This document shows positions 49,255 to 58,753 of a stretch of 64,000 nucleotides of DNA, in pieces. Every line of letters begins with the position of its first letter. The stretch's first letter is position 1. A program made the position numbers and the translations under genes. The notes beneath the pieces are model-generated. The model did not search any database, had not been told where the DNA came from, and was given only the letters and a program-made list of their open reading frames with translations. The stretch covers positions 1,116,001 through 1,180,000 of the forward strand of contig NZ_CP079094.1 in NCBI RefSeq assembly GCF_019285595.1, given 5' to 3'. This DNA is from Rickettsiella endosymbiont of Dermanyssus gallinae (GTDB lineage Bacteria; Pseudomonadota; Gammaproteobacteria; Diplorickettsiales; Diplorickettsiaceae).

Positions 49255-50508
49255 TCATCGATCGATTTCCCCAAATACTATATCGAGACTCGAAAGTATC
49301 GCCACTAGGTCGGCTATCATATGTCCGGATGTCATTTCATTCAAGGCTGCTAAATGTGGAAAACCGGCGGCACGTATTTTGACGCGATACGGTTTATTCG
49401 CACCATCGGATACCATATAAACACCAAACTCACCTTTGGGATGTTCAATCGCCGCATACGCTTCGCCGGGCGGTACACAATAACCTTCGCTAAATAATTT
49501 AAAATGGTGGATCAGTGATTCCATATCCGCTTTCATATCTACACGATGCGGCGGCGCAATTTTATAATCATCAATTATCACTGGTCCAGGATTATGCGCT
49601 AACCATTCAACGCATTGTTTAATCAGACGTGTGGATTGACGCATTTCTTCGACGCGAACCAGGTAACGATCATAACAATCGCCGTTAAGACCAATCGGAA
49701 TATCAAAATCGAGTTCATCATACACTTCATACGGTTGTTTTTTGCGTAGATCCCACGCCACACCCGAGCCACGTAAAATAGGACCGGTACAACCTAACTG
49801 CATCGCTCTTTCCGGCGTCAGCACACCAATACCCACCGTACGCTGTTTCCAAATTCGGTTATCCGTTAATAAGGTTTCATAATCATCGATTAACTTAGGA
49901 AAGCGCGCTGCGAAATCGGCGATAAAATCTAATAAGCTGCCATCCCGATTCGCATTCAGTGTGCGGGTTTCTTTTTCGTTATGCCATTGTGAAGGCTTAT
50001 ATTGCGGCATCTTATTCGGCAAATCACGATAAACACCACCTGGGCGATAATACGTCGCATGCATACGCGAACCGGAAACCGCTTCATAGCAATCAATTAA
50101 ATCTTCACGTTCACGGAAACAGTATAGAAAAACCGTCATTGCGCCGATATCTAAGGCATGCGCACCCAACCACAATAAATGATTAAGCAATCGAGTAATC
50201 TCATCAAATAGGACTCGAATGTATTGCGCACGCTTCGGTGGCGTCACACCGAGCATTTTTTCAATCGCGAGTACATACGCATGTTCATTACACATCATGG
50301 AAACGTAGTCCAAACGATCCATATAACCGATATTTTGATTATAGGGTTTGGATTCGGCGAGCTTTTCTGTCGCACGGTGCAATAACCCAATATGCGGATC
50401 AGCGGATTGTATGACCTCGCCGTCCAGCTCTAATATCAAACGCAAAACACCATGCGCAGCTGGATGTTGCGGACCAAAATTTAGGGTGTAATTACGTATC
50501 TCAGGCAT
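49255..50508 (-). CDS. nuoD: NADH-quinone oxidoreductase subunit D
   Basis: 417 residues, 49-kDa subunit lining the quinone cavity: [15 protein letters not shown] near the N-terminus, [12 protein letters not shown], and C-terminal [18 protein letters not shown]. Separate from nuoC (8-base overlap). Confidence 0.97.
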   Translation of the reverse strand: MPEIRNYTLNFGPQHPAAHGVLRLILELDGEVIQSADPHIGLLHRATEKLAESKPYNQNIGYMDRLDYVSMMCNEHAYVLAIEKMLGVTPPKRAQYIRVLFDEITRLLNHLLWLGAHALDIGAMTVFLYCFREREDLIDCYEAVSGSRMHATYYRPGGVYRDLPNKMPQYKPSQWHNEKETRTLNANRDGSLLDFIADFAARFPKLIDDYETLLTDNRIWKQRTVGIGVLTPERAMQLGCTGPILRGSGVAWDLRKKQPYEVYDELDFDIPIGLNGDCYDRYLVRVEEMRQSTRLIKQCVEWLAHNPGPVIIDDYKIAPPHRVDMKADMESLIHHFKLFSEGYCVPPGEAYAAIEHPKGEFGVYMVSDGANKPYRVKIRAAGFPHLAALNEMTSGHMIADLVAILSSLDIVFGEIDR

Positions 50509-51196
50509 TATTAGGTTTCTCAGCAGGCGCAGAAGGTAATTCGTTCGGTGATTTACGGATTGTCTTTGCGACTAAGGTGCGTGGCGTGATCGTAACCGGC
50601 TGATAAATAACCCGCCCTTGATTCGCATCATAGCGAACTTCCACATGACCACTTAAAGGAAAATCTTTTCGGAAAGGATGACCCACAAAACCATAATCGG
50701 TTAATAAACGTCGTAGATCCGGATGGCCTTCAAATACCACACCATATAAATCAAATGCTTCGCGTTCAAACCAATTAGCTGCTGACCAAATATCATTGAC
50801 CGAAGGTACATAAGGTGGTTCGCCTTCCGCAAACACGCGCAGGCGCAAACGATGGTTATGGGTTATCGACAGTAAATGCAACACCACCCCAAAACGAGGC
50901 TTATTCCAATGCACCGGATGTTCTTGGCCGCTACTATCAACACCGCGTTCAAAACCCGTGAAGGTAGAGCGCTCGGTTCGCCATTCACTGATACCATAAT
51001 CCTTATAGTCAACCACACACACATCCACTAACAATTCAAATTTAAAATCTGCTTCATCTCTTAATGCGACGCAAACCTCAAGTAGTTTTTCCCTCGCTAC
51101 TTCTAAGGTAATTTCTTCCAGTTTAATGTTTAAACCATCAACGAGCTCAGGAAAACGATCCCGAAGCGATTGCATCAGTGCATTATTTTCAGACAT
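50501..51196 (-). CDS. nuoC: NADH-quinone oxidoreductase subunit C
   Basis: 231 residues, 30-kDa subunit: [22 protein letters not shown] is the signature. Not fused to NuoD. One-base overlap with nuoB. Confidence 0.97.
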   Translation of the reverse strand: MSENNALMQSLRDRFPELVDGLNIKLEEITLEVAREKLLEVCVALRDEADFKFELLVDVCVVDYKDYGISEWRTERSTFTGFERGVDSSGQEHPVHWNKPRFGVVLHLLSITHNHRLRLRVFAEGEPPYVPSVNDIWSAANWFEREAFDLYGVVFEGHPDLRRLLTDYGFVGHPFRKDFPLSGHVEVRYDANQGRVIYQPVTITPRTLVAKTIRKSPNELPSAPAEKPNNA

Positions 51197-51699
51197 TAGT
51201 TACGCTCAATAAAACGGGTTTTTTTAATTTTATTTTGTAACTGTATCACGCCATAGACTAAAGCTTCTGCCGTGGGAGGACAACCCGGTACATAAATATC
51301 AACAGGGACAATGCGATCACAGCCGCGAACCACTGAATAAGAATAGTGGTAATAGCCTCCGCCATTCGCACAAGAGCCCATGGAAATAACCCAACGTGGC
51401 TCGGCCATTTGATCGTAGACTTTACGCAGTGCTGGCGCCATTTTATTACACAGGGTTCCCGCCACAATCATCACATCGGATTGTCTAGGGCTCGGTCTAA
51501 AAACCGTACCAAAACGATCTAAATCATAACGCGATGCCGCTGAGTGCATCATTTCTACGGCACAGCACGCCAAACCAAACGACATAGGCCATAAAGATCC
51601 ACTGCGTGCCCAAGCCAACAGCTTGTCCATCGAAGTCGTTACAAACCCTTGTTGTTGTAATAAAGGATCTATTCCCACTCTAAAGCCCCTTTTTTCCAC
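51196..51699 (-). CDS. nuoB: NADH-quinone oxidoreductase subunit B
   Basis: 167 residues, carries cluster N2: [22 protein letters not shown] and [11 protein letters not shown] supply the cysteines. The GTG at 51699 overlaps the end of nuoA by 31 bases; a second in-frame GTG seven codons later is possible. Confidence 0.95.
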   Translation of the reverse strand: MEKRGFRVGIDPLLQQQGFVTTSMDKLLAWARSGSLWPMSFGLACCAVEMMHSAASRYDLDRFGTVFRPSPRQSDVMIVAGTLCNKMAPALRKVYDQMAEPRWVISMGSCANGGGYYHYSYSVVRGCDRIVPVDIYVPGCPPTAEALVYGVIQLQNKIKKTRFIERN

Positions 51700-52025
51700 T
51701 CATAAACAAAACCAATAAATAAAAGCCCAATAAAAATCCCCATTGCAGTCAAGCCGGGTGTACCGATATGTCTTAAGGAAACGGCCCAAGGAAATAAAAA
51801 AGCGGTCTCTAAGTCAAAAATAATAAAGAGAATAGCCACTAAATAATAACGTATATCGAAAGGCAAACGTGCATCACTAACACCGGGAAATCCGCATTCA
51901 TAAGGGGATAATTTCGCTTCGTCAGGCCGACTAGGCGCTACCAATCGGCCAATAGCTAACGCCGCAACGCCAACAAATAAGCCAAAGGCAATAAAAACAA
52001 GAATGGGAAAATAAAGCTGCAACAT
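51669..52025 (-). CDS. nuoA: NADH-quinone oxidoreductase subunit A
   Basis: 118 residues, three helices; [20 protein letters not shown] and FLFPWAVSL are typical. First gene of the 14-gene operon, divergent from the cyclotransferase gene. Confidence 0.97.
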   Translation of the reverse strand: MLQLYFPILVFIAFGLFVGVAALAIGRLVAPSRPDEAKLSPYECGFPGVSDARLPFDIRYYLVAILFIIFDLETAFLFPWAVSLRHIGTPGLTAMGIFIGLLFIGFVYEWKKGALEWE

Positions 52026-52121
52026 GGTATTTTAGCAATCCCGATTAATTTGCCGGCTAGTATACAACCTTCAAGTATTAAAATTCCATACTTATTATTA
52101 AAAAACCTAGCTTGTCATTAC

Positions 52122-52868
52122 ATGAGATTAACTATGCTGATTTCTCGTTTAAGCACTTCTTTACTTTTAATGTTAGCCGCCATTACAAAGTCCTATGCGG
52201 ATAACACGGATTGTCTTTGCCATCCAACGCCTCAGGATAAACTGCCTCAATATATCATTGGCTATGGTTCTTTGATGGAAACCACCTCCAAGAATAAAAC
52301 TGACAACACCAGCGGTGAAAATAGACCGGTGATGATTGATAACTACCAACGCGGTTGGTTTGCAACAGGGTTATCTGTAGGCTTAAGTACCACGTACCTC
52401 GGTATTGTTAAACAGCCAAATGCGCACTTTAATGGCACCATCTTTCGTTTAGCCACACCTAGCATGATAAAAAATTATGATAAACGAGAAAAGTATTACT
52501 GCCGTGTCGCTGTGCCAACCTCCTCTATTCATACCTTGGATCATCATCCTTTACCAAACGGTCAATTCTGGATTTATGAAACAAAACCTGAATTTATGGC
52601 TAAACCTTCAGAAAAATACCCCCTCATAGAATCCTACGTCGACATTTTCTTATCGGGCTGTTTAGAAATAGAAAAAAAATTTCACTTGAAAGGTTTTACC
52701 GCGGAATGTATTAAAACCACGACGGATTGGTCGCCGCATTGGGTAAACGATAGAATTTACCCTAGACGTCCTTTTGTTTTTGAGCCGAATGCCTTAACTA
52801 TCGATAAGGCATTAGCTGACAAACTACCGCACATTTTTAATCAAATTAAGCCAGATGGCTCGCCATAA
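52122..52868 (+). CDS. Secreted gamma-glutamylcyclotransferase-like protein
   Basis: About 248 residues from ATG 52122; ATG 52134 is also possible. Signal peptide MLISRLSTSLLLMLAAITKS with cleavage near YADN. The substrate loop motif YIIGYGSLM near 55-63 of the precursor matches the GGCT/AIG2 fold; the catalytic Glu would be one of the later acidic residues and is not certain. Cys pairs (CLCHP, YYC, GCLEIE, AECIK) could form disulfides in the periplasm. Export of a GGCT-like enzyme is unusual. Confidence 0.7.
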   Translation: MRLTMLISRLSTSLLLMLAAITKSYADNTDCLCHPTPQDKLPQYIIGYGSLMETTSKNKTDNTSGENRPVMIDNYQRGWFATGLSVGLSTTYLGIVKQPNAHFNGTIFRLATPSMIKNYDKREKYYCRVAVPTSSIHTLDHHPLPNGQFWIYETKPEFMAKPSEKYPLIESYVDIFLSGCLEIEKKFHLKGFTAECIKTTTDWSPHWVNDRIYPRRPFVFEPNALTIDKALADKLPHIFNQIKPDGSP

Positions 52869-52892
52869 ATCGAGCTGCTTTTATATCCAAGC

Positions 52893-53632
52893 TTAATTTA
52901 ATTTTTGATACTTAAGTAGCGCTCGTTTAACAGAATGATCCAATTCGTCAAGCGCTGTTAATGGTGCCTCCACAAACATTTTTGACTTTTGACGTGTAAA
53001 AAGAAGCGTCGCTAGCAACAAGTTAGCGTTTACATCAAGCCGTGAATAATCAACCGCGCTCAATGATGACGCTTGCGTGTTGTTAGGTAGGAGTGGTGGC
53101 GCTGGCTTAAAGAACTTAGCTTGGTTTGTATCTTGTGAATAATAAGCAACGTTAGCCGCAGGGACTTTACTCTCGAATGTAAATAATCTCTGCTGCATCC
53201 ACTGCTTGCCGCTATTAAAAGCGGCTATACCGGCAGAAAAAAGTTCTTGTATCCAAAGCTAGGCCTCGTTGCCGAACTACTGATAGGCGCCTCATGCTCA
53301 TCGATCACTCTCGCATGGCGCTGCACTCTATCGATGAGACAGGAAAGCATTGTGAAAGCAATGCGAAGTCGAAGAGCCCGCGATAGGCGTGCGTTGATGG
53401 GCGAAGCAGGAAACGCATCACGCCGTAAAGTCATTTGTGGGAGGCACGGGCATGAACTCCGAAGGAGTGAGTGCGTGCCGGACGCAGGACGTATCGCGGC
53501 CTAATTTCAGTCGCGTCATGCGAACGAATTTCGGGGACACGATGGCCGAAATTCTTCGGGAGCATAGCGACTCACTTGATCACTGGGGCGGTTATCGACA
53601 GAAATTTTAATAGCAGATTGCGTATTCGGCAT
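52893..53632 (-). pseudogene. Unknown small-protein gene interrupted by a 247-bp element and an in-frame TGA
   Basis: Original start ATG 53632 follows AAGGAG. The first 18 codons (MPNTQSAIKISVDNRPSD) end at the element. Removing 53332-53578 continues IECSAMRE, then a TGA in frame, then SMSMRRLSVVRQRGLALDTR and on through TFSAGIAAFNSGKQWMQQRL to LLKYQKLN. An intact product would be about 164 residues. No recognised domain. The open 101-codon tail starting MQQRLFTFESK could still be translated but has no evident RBS. Confidence 0.65.
53332..53578 (+). mobile_element. 247-bp repeat element, copy 7
   Basis: Flanks CACTCTAT and ATCACTG, antisense within the gene. One substitution (GATGGGCG for GACGGGCG) turns a C-G pair in the GCCCG/CGGGC stem into a G-T pair. 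Confidence 0.95.
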
Positions 53633-53782
53633 AAATAACTCCTTTTATTATTATTAAGAATAAACTGCCTACGAAATAAAACGCGACAGATTAAAAATAA
53701 GGTTAGATAGCAATACCCTATCACATACATGACAGAAGGAGGATGATTAATCGAAAAAATAGATATGGAATAATTAAAAAAT

Positions 53783-53823
53783 AAAAAACCCCCGCTTAGC
53801 ATAGCGCTAAGCGGGGGTTTTTC
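53783..53823. terminator. Strong bidirectional terminator
   Basis: AAAAAACCCCCGCTTAGC / GCTAAGCGGGGGTTTTT with a 6-base centre. Lies between the broken gene and the end of ahpD and could serve ahpD on the minus strand. Confidence 0.9.
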
Positions 53824-54163
53824 TAGTTTAATAACTGAATTGAATATCAATAATAATTTAGATTCTATTCAATTAAATTAATATTGAGAAATTTCTAAAC
53901 AGGCAGCCATCGCATTTAACACCGCCGCAATGCGTATGCTCGATTGAATCGCTAATTTACTGATACCGGCTTTTATTAATTGTTGTGTGTGCGCTTCTAT
54001 ACACATACCACAACCATTAATCGCTGATACCGCTAAACAACTTAATTCAAAATCAAGTTTATCAATACCCGAATTGCCGATCACATTCATGCGTAAACGC
54101 GCTGGCATACTAGCAAACGTTTTATCATTTACTAAATGAATAAATCTATAATAAATATTATTC

Positions 54164-54410
54164 CAAGTGAGTCGCTATGCTCCCGAAGAATTTCGGCCAT
54201 CGTGCCCCCGAAATTCGTTCGCATGACGCGACTGAAATTAGGCCGCGATACGTCCTGCGTCCGGCACGCACTCACTCCTTCGGAGTTCATGCCCGTGCCT
54301 CCCACAAATGACTTTACGGCGTGATGCGTTTCCTGCTTCGCCCGTCAACGCACGCCTATCGCGGGCTCTTCGACTTCGCATTGCTTTCACAATGCTTTCC
54401 TGTCTCATCG
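54164..54410 (-). mobile_element. 247-bp repeat element, copy 8
   Basis: In ahpD, sense. Exact removal joins ATGGCGAT to GAATAAT (Met-Ala-Met-Asn-Asn), the sequence expected for AhpD. One substitution (CGGGGGCACG). No duplication. Confidence 0.95.
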
Positions 54411-54471
54411 ATCGCCATAATCGTTGCCGCTGATTTTGCAGCTTCAATTTCCGCTTATGAGAGATAACTCA

Positions 54472-55324
54472 GAAAACGTCTTCATGGTTTGAATAAGCGT
54501 CGAAGCAGCCCAATCGAATGAGAGATCATAACGTAATTTTCAGCAGAAGAAGTGGTGATTTCGTAATCTTTTGATAACCTACGAAAATGATTAAGCCATG
54601 AGAAAGTCCTTTCTATCACCCACCGCTTAGGCAAAAGAGACCATTTTTTTGTTATCCGGCAAGAAATTTCAATGGTTCTCTTTAATGTATTTATAACGAA
54701 TATTTCCATTGTTTTTCTATAACCTGCATCGGCACAAACACCCCTAAACTTGGATATTTTTGCACAGCTTGTTCAAAAACTTTACATCCGCCTACCGTAT
54801 CATGGGTGTTAGCTGCATGCACAGTCACCTGCAAAATATGCCCTTGCGTGTCAGTGACAATGTGCCTTTTTCAGCCCTTTATTTTTTTTTCCGCCATCAA
54901 TACCACGTTCTTTCGCGGCAGACGTTGTTTTAACACTTTGTGAATCAATTAAACTATACTTTGGTTTAGGAGCTTTACCCATGCCTACTCGGCTCTTCTC
55001 TACTAAACTTTCCATTATCTTTTCCCATGTCCCTTGAACTTTAGCTCGCATAAAAAAACTATAGACTGTTTTCCAGGGTGGAAAATTACTCGGTAATTGA
55101 CGCCATTGACATCCGGTTTTTGTTATGTAGAAAACTGCATTCACAAGGGTTCTTTTCGAATACTTTCTACGATTTCCGTATTTACCGCATTTAAAATATC
55201 CTTTAATTAGTTTCCACTGCTTGGTGCTTATATCGCTTGGGTAGGACATTTTCTTTTTTTTAGGATTTTTATCCCTACCTTTATAAACTATTTTCTTATT
55301 TATTTAAACCATGAAGACGTTTTC
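54472..55324 (-). mobile_element. IS5-family insertion sequence with decayed transposase
   Basis: 853 bp with perfect 19-bp inverted repeats GAAAACGTCTTCATGGTTT (54472-54490; complement 55306-55324) and a 3-bp duplication TCA (54469-54471, 55325-55327), matching the TNA targets of IS5-type elements. The transposase reads on the minus strand: 55249-54851 (MSYPSDISTKQWKLIKGYFK... to KERGIDGGKKNKGLKK), then a frame change at an A-run (continuing RHIVTDTQGHILQVTVHAAN, then THD), then a second shift before CADAGYRKTMEIFV...WVIERTFSWLNHFRRLSKDYE (54709-54482). The first shift could be programmed; the second looks like decay, so it is probably inactive. Confidence 0.9.
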
Positions 55325-55496
55325 TCACTTCAGCAAGCACCGATTTAATCAATGTTGGATTTTTAATCGCATAAGCGGACGCTAAGGCAATACCACCGAG
55401 TTGGCTTTTATTTAAATCCGTACCTTCATCTGTAAAAGTCGTGGCGATATTTAATTTAATATCTTTTGCACTGTCTAATAGCTTATTTTTTACTTC

Positions 55497-55743
55497 CGAT
55501 GAGACAGGAAAGCATTGTGAAAGCAATGCGAAGTCGAAGAGCCCGCGATAGGCGTGCGTTGACGGGCGAAGCAGGAAACGCATCACGTCGTAAAGTCATT
55601 TGTGGGAGGCACGGGCATGAACTCCGAAGGAGTGAGTGCGTGCCGGACGCAGGACGTATCGCGGCCTAATTTCAGTCGCGTCATGCGAACGAATTTCGGG
55701 GACACGATGGCCGAAATTCTTCGGGAGCATAGCGACTCACTTG
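55497..55743 (+). mobile_element. 247-bp repeat element, copy 9
   Basis: Antisense within the 5' end of ahpD; the join is FE-EVKNK. GAA on both sides could be a 3-bp duplication or the original GAAGAA. One substitution (CACGTCG for CACGCCG). Confidence 0.95.
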
Positions 55744-55796
55744 TTCAAAACTCATCATAATTCGTCTCCCAATCGTTTAGACTCACGGCACCGATT

Positions 55797-55840
55797 AAAG
55801 GGCTGAGAACACAAGCAAAAGCTCGTGTTCTCAGCCCTTT
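55797..55840 (-). terminator. Terminator after ahpC
   Basis: AAAGGGCTGAGAACAC / GTGTTCTCAGCCCTTT, 16-bp perfect stem, between ahpC and the remains of ahpD. Confidence 0.85.
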
Positions 55841-55848
55841 GCATTACT

Positions 55849-56388
55849 TTAGGCTACATTGATGGTTTCTTCGCCTTTCTGCCAGTTACAAGGACAAAGT
55901 TCATCCGTTTGCAGCGCATCTAATACACGCAATACTTCTTTAGGGTTACGGCCTACATTCAGATCCGTTACCATCACAAATCGGATAATACCTTCTGGAT
56001 CAACAATAAAGGTCGCACGCTGAGCCACACCTTCATTCTTATCTAAAATGCCAAGTCCTTCTGTTAATTCGCGTTTAATATCCGCTAACATAGGAAAAGG
56101 TAGATCCTTTAATTCTTCTTTTTGCTGTCTCCAAGCTAAATGTACAAACTCAGAGTCGGTACTCACACCTAATAAAACCGCATCACGATCAGCAAAATCG
56201 GTATTTAACTGGCCAAATGCAGCAATTTCAGTGGGACAAACAAAGGTAAAGTCTTTGGGCCAAAAGAAAAACACTTGCCATTTACCTTGGTGTGTTTTAT
56301 GGCTAATATCTGTAAAAGCATCCGCTATATTCGACGATACGACCGCCTTCATAGCAAATTCTGGAAACTTTTCACCAACTGTTAACAT
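55849..56388 (-). CDS. ahpC: Peroxiredoxin AhpC
   Basis: 179 residues. Peroxidatic Cys51 in FTFVCPTE and C-terminal Cys165/Cys167 in ELCPCNW, as in AhpC proteins reduced by AhpD. Reduces peroxides in the cytosol. Divergent from oxyR, so likely OxyR-activated. Its dedicated partner ahpD next door is a pseudogene. Confidence 0.96.
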   Translation of the reverse strand: MLTVGEKFPEFAMKAVVSSNIADAFTDISHKTHQGKWQVFFFWPKDFTFVCPTEIAAFGQLNTDFADRDAVLLGVSTDSEFVHLAWRQQKEELKDLPFPMLADIKRELTEGLGILDKNEGVAQRATFIVDPEGIIRFVMVTDLNVGRNPKEVLRVLDALQTDELCPCNWQKGEETINVA

Positions 56389-56502
56389 ATTGTTATTCTC
56401 CTAAATTCATAATTTGAGCGCCTAAAGTACCCAAAACCACTTGATAAGTATAATATATTGTTATTATACTATCGATAAGATAACCTTATTAATGGCCAGG
56501 TA
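56389..56502. promoter_or_regulatory. Divergent ahpC-oxyR control region
   Basis: 114-base intergenic region between divergent starts with A+T-rich sequence, including TATAATATATTGTTATTATACTATCGATAAGATA-type stretches around 56447-56480 (given in part). ATAGT/ACTAT-like half-sites may bind OxyR; exact sites are not assignable by eye. Confidence 0.5.
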
Positions 56503-57387
56503 ATGAATATACGAGACCTAAAATACTTAGTCGCACTCAGCAAATATCAGCATTTTGGCAGGGCCGCTGAAGCCTGTTTTGTCAGCCAGCCTGCTTTGAG
56601 CATGCAAATCAAAAAATTGGAAGCTGACCTAGGCGTCAAGCTACTAGAACGGAGTAATAAATCCGTCTTATTAACCCCTATCGGTATAGCCATTACTGAA
56701 AAGGCCCAGCATATCTTGGAACAAGCGGATCAAATCTATGCGCTGGCAAAATTGGCAGAAGATCCTTATGGCGGTGAATTAAAAATCGGCATTATTCCGA
56801 CACTGGCGCCCTATTTGCTCCCTCTACTGATGCCTGCTTTAGCCAGCCAATTTCCTAAGCTGCGTTTTTATCTGGTGGAAGAACAAACTGCATTGCTCAT
56901 CCCAAAATTAAAAACTGGCGCACTAGACGCGGCTTTTTTAGCCCTTCCTGTTGTAGAACCCAGTCTCACTCATGCGGTATTATTTGAAGAAGAATTTTTA
57001 CTCGCTGCACCCGCTAAACATCCTTTAAGTGCTCAAAAAACCGTAAAACAACATGACCTGGATCAACAAAATGTATTATTACTGGAAGAAGGACATTGTA
57101 TGCGTGGACAAACGCTGGATATTTGTCACAAAATCAATGTCAGCGAAATGCAAAACTTCCGTGCCACTAGCCTAGAAACATTACGTCATATGGTAGCGAG
57201 TGGAAACGGTATCACACTCATGCCGAAATTAGCCCAGCAAACAAACGACAACATTGTTTACATTCCGTTTAGTTCGCCAAAACCATCAAGAACTATCGGC
57301 CTTTATTGGCGAGTTTCTAGCGCCAGAAAAACTCTACTCGGAGAGGTGTCAACCTATATTAAAAAAATAATCCCCGGGTATTTCTAG
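56503..57387 (+). CDS. oxyR: Hydrogen-peroxide sensor OxyR (LysR family)
   Basis: 294 residues. N-terminal winged helix-turn-helix (HFGRAAEACFVSQPALSMQI). The redox pair Cys199 (EEGHCMRG) and Cys208 (TLDICHK) falls at exactly the positions known for E. coli OxyR, and RATSLETLRHMVASGNGITLMP is the family sequence. Activates peroxide defence; divergent from ahpC. Confidence 0.96.
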   Translation: MNIRDLKYLVALSKYQHFGRAAEACFVSQPALSMQIKKLEADLGVKLLERSNKSVLLTPIGIAITEKAQHILEQADQIYALAKLAEDPYGGELKIGIIPTLAPYLLPLLMPALASQFPKLRFYLVEEQTALLIPKLKTGALDAAFLALPVVEPSLTHAVLFEEEFLLAAPAKHPLSAQKTVKQHDLDQQNVLLLEEGHCMRGQTLDICHKINVSEMQNFRATSLETLRHMVASGNGITLMPKLAQQTNDNIVYIPFSSPKPSRTIGLYWRVSSARKTLLGEVSTYIKKIIPGYF

Positions 57388-58632
57388 CCATTATTTTGAA
57401 CACTACAAGTAGGGCTATCTTCTATGCGCTTATCAGCATCATTAGCAGATTGCATGGGAAAAAACGACCCATGCCCTCCTACAGATGAGGCGCTTTCATA
57501 TAAGGAATTTTCAACATCCTCTAGTTTGCTAATAGATTTAATATGCAACCTAACCACTGCTTTCACAAATTCCATACAGATCTCTTTATCATCTCCTTCT
57601 CTAACATATTGTAGAATTCCTTTAGTAACTTCCAATTCTTTTAGCAACTCCTCCGAAGGTTTTATCAATCCAGGCGGATTTTCTTGTTTGTTAGGGAAAC
57701 AAAGCATTTTTTTATTCACATAGGAAAATAAAGCGGCCGCCACTGTCCCGCAAAAGAAAGCTAAAACGCTATTCACTACATAGACACTTGACATAAAATA
57801 GATACTTGGTATATAAAACCATGCTGCTACCGTTACTCCAATAAAAAAAATTAAATTTGTAATGATCTTTGCAATTTTAACGACGCTAGGCTCTTCATTT
57901 TTTAGCATGTCACGGATATTTTTATAAATAACCTGGCATAGCCCATAAGTCACTGCTAGAACGTACAAGAGTACAAAAGCAATTAGCGGCTCTCTCATCT
58001 CATCACCAAGACAATAATAAGAAATTTCTAAAAATACTAAATGCATTAAATATTCGAAGGGACTTTCGGCTAAACAGGAAATAGGTTGACTTATAAGCAA
58101 ATCTATCCCTAAATCGCGTAATTTACTGGAGGGGATAATAAAAGGATCAGAAGATGAAGCTTGAGATTTATTTCGCTCAATATAAGCATGTAGATCTTTG
58201 TTGGTAGCAATTAAATAATGTAATCCATTACAAAGCTCTTGATAAGTAAACTCTCCGCCTTCTTCTTGAGTCAATCCTTCTATATCGTAATTAATAGTAT
58301 TGATTATATCGGTTCTGGTTTGAGAGCCAACACCTTTAAAGCTTTTAGGATCATAGAGAGTCTTTAGGTCTTCAAGTGAGTCGCTATGCTCCCGAAGAAT
58401 TTCGGCCATCGTGTCCCCGAAATTCGTTCGCATGACGCGACTGAAATTAGGCCGCGATACGTCCTGCGTCCGGCACGCACTCACTCCTTCGGAGTTCATG
58501 CCCGTGCCTCCCACAAATGACTTTACGGCGTGATGCGTTTCCTGCTTCGCCCGTCAACGCACGCCTATCGCGGGCTCTTCGACTTCGCATTGCTTTCACA
58601 ATGCTTTCCTGTCTCATCGCTGGAAGTAACAT
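57384..58632 (-). pseudogene. Membrane-protein gene of unknown function split by a 247-bp element near its start
   Basis: Original start ATG 58632 follows AAGGAG. Four codons (MLLP) then copy 10; exact removal gives MLLP-EDLKTLYDPKSFKGVG in frame. The host part is about 330 residues: soluble helical N-terminal third, four or five hydrophobic segments (around EPLIAFVLLYVLAVTYGL, KIITNLIFFIGVTVAAWFYI, SVYVVNSVLAFFCGTVAAAL), and a Ser-rich cytosolic tail. Unrecognised family. The element offers an in-frame ATG behind GGAGG, so a fusion lacking only four native residues could still be produced; whether it is dead is uncertain. Overlaps the oxyR stop by 4 bases. Confidence 0.6.
58373..58619 (-). 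mobile_element. 247-bp repeat element, copy 10
   Basis: Flanks TAGGTCTT and CTGGAAG, sense, four codons into the gene. No duplication. Confidence 0.95.
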
Positions 58633-58753
58633 AATAAACTCCTTATCTGGTGACACTGAATGCCGCTAGGATTCGCATGTTAACAGTTAAGTGTCTAAAC
58701 TCAAGATAATGTCCCATTCGGTATTTACCATAATAGTCATTATCAGTTAAGTT

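Larger units (their letters stand above)
53878..55757 (-). pseudogene. ahpD: Alkyl hydroperoxide reductase AhpD, destroyed by two elements, an IS and a nonsense codon
   Basis: Pieces in order: MMSFE (55757-55744), copy 9, EVKNKLLDSAKDIKLNIATT...LIKSVLAEV (55496 to about 55328), the IS, a TAA, AEIEAAKSAATIMA (about 54450-54411), copy 8, MNNIYYRFIHLVNDKTFASM followed by PARLRMNVIGNSGIDKLDFE...SAINGCGMCIEAHTQQLI (54163-53878). The peroxidatic CxxC (CGMC) with its His is intact in the last piece. Removing both elements and the IS with one TSD copy leaves a single frame broken only by the TAA after EVSYLS. AhpD normally reduces AhpC; losing it should leave AhpC dependent on another reductant. Confidence 0.93.

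Noticed and set aside
54410-54480. Treating the bases between copy 8 and the IS as intergenic
   Set aside because: They encode AEIEAAKSAATIMA, a conserved AhpD segment, so they are part of the broken gene.
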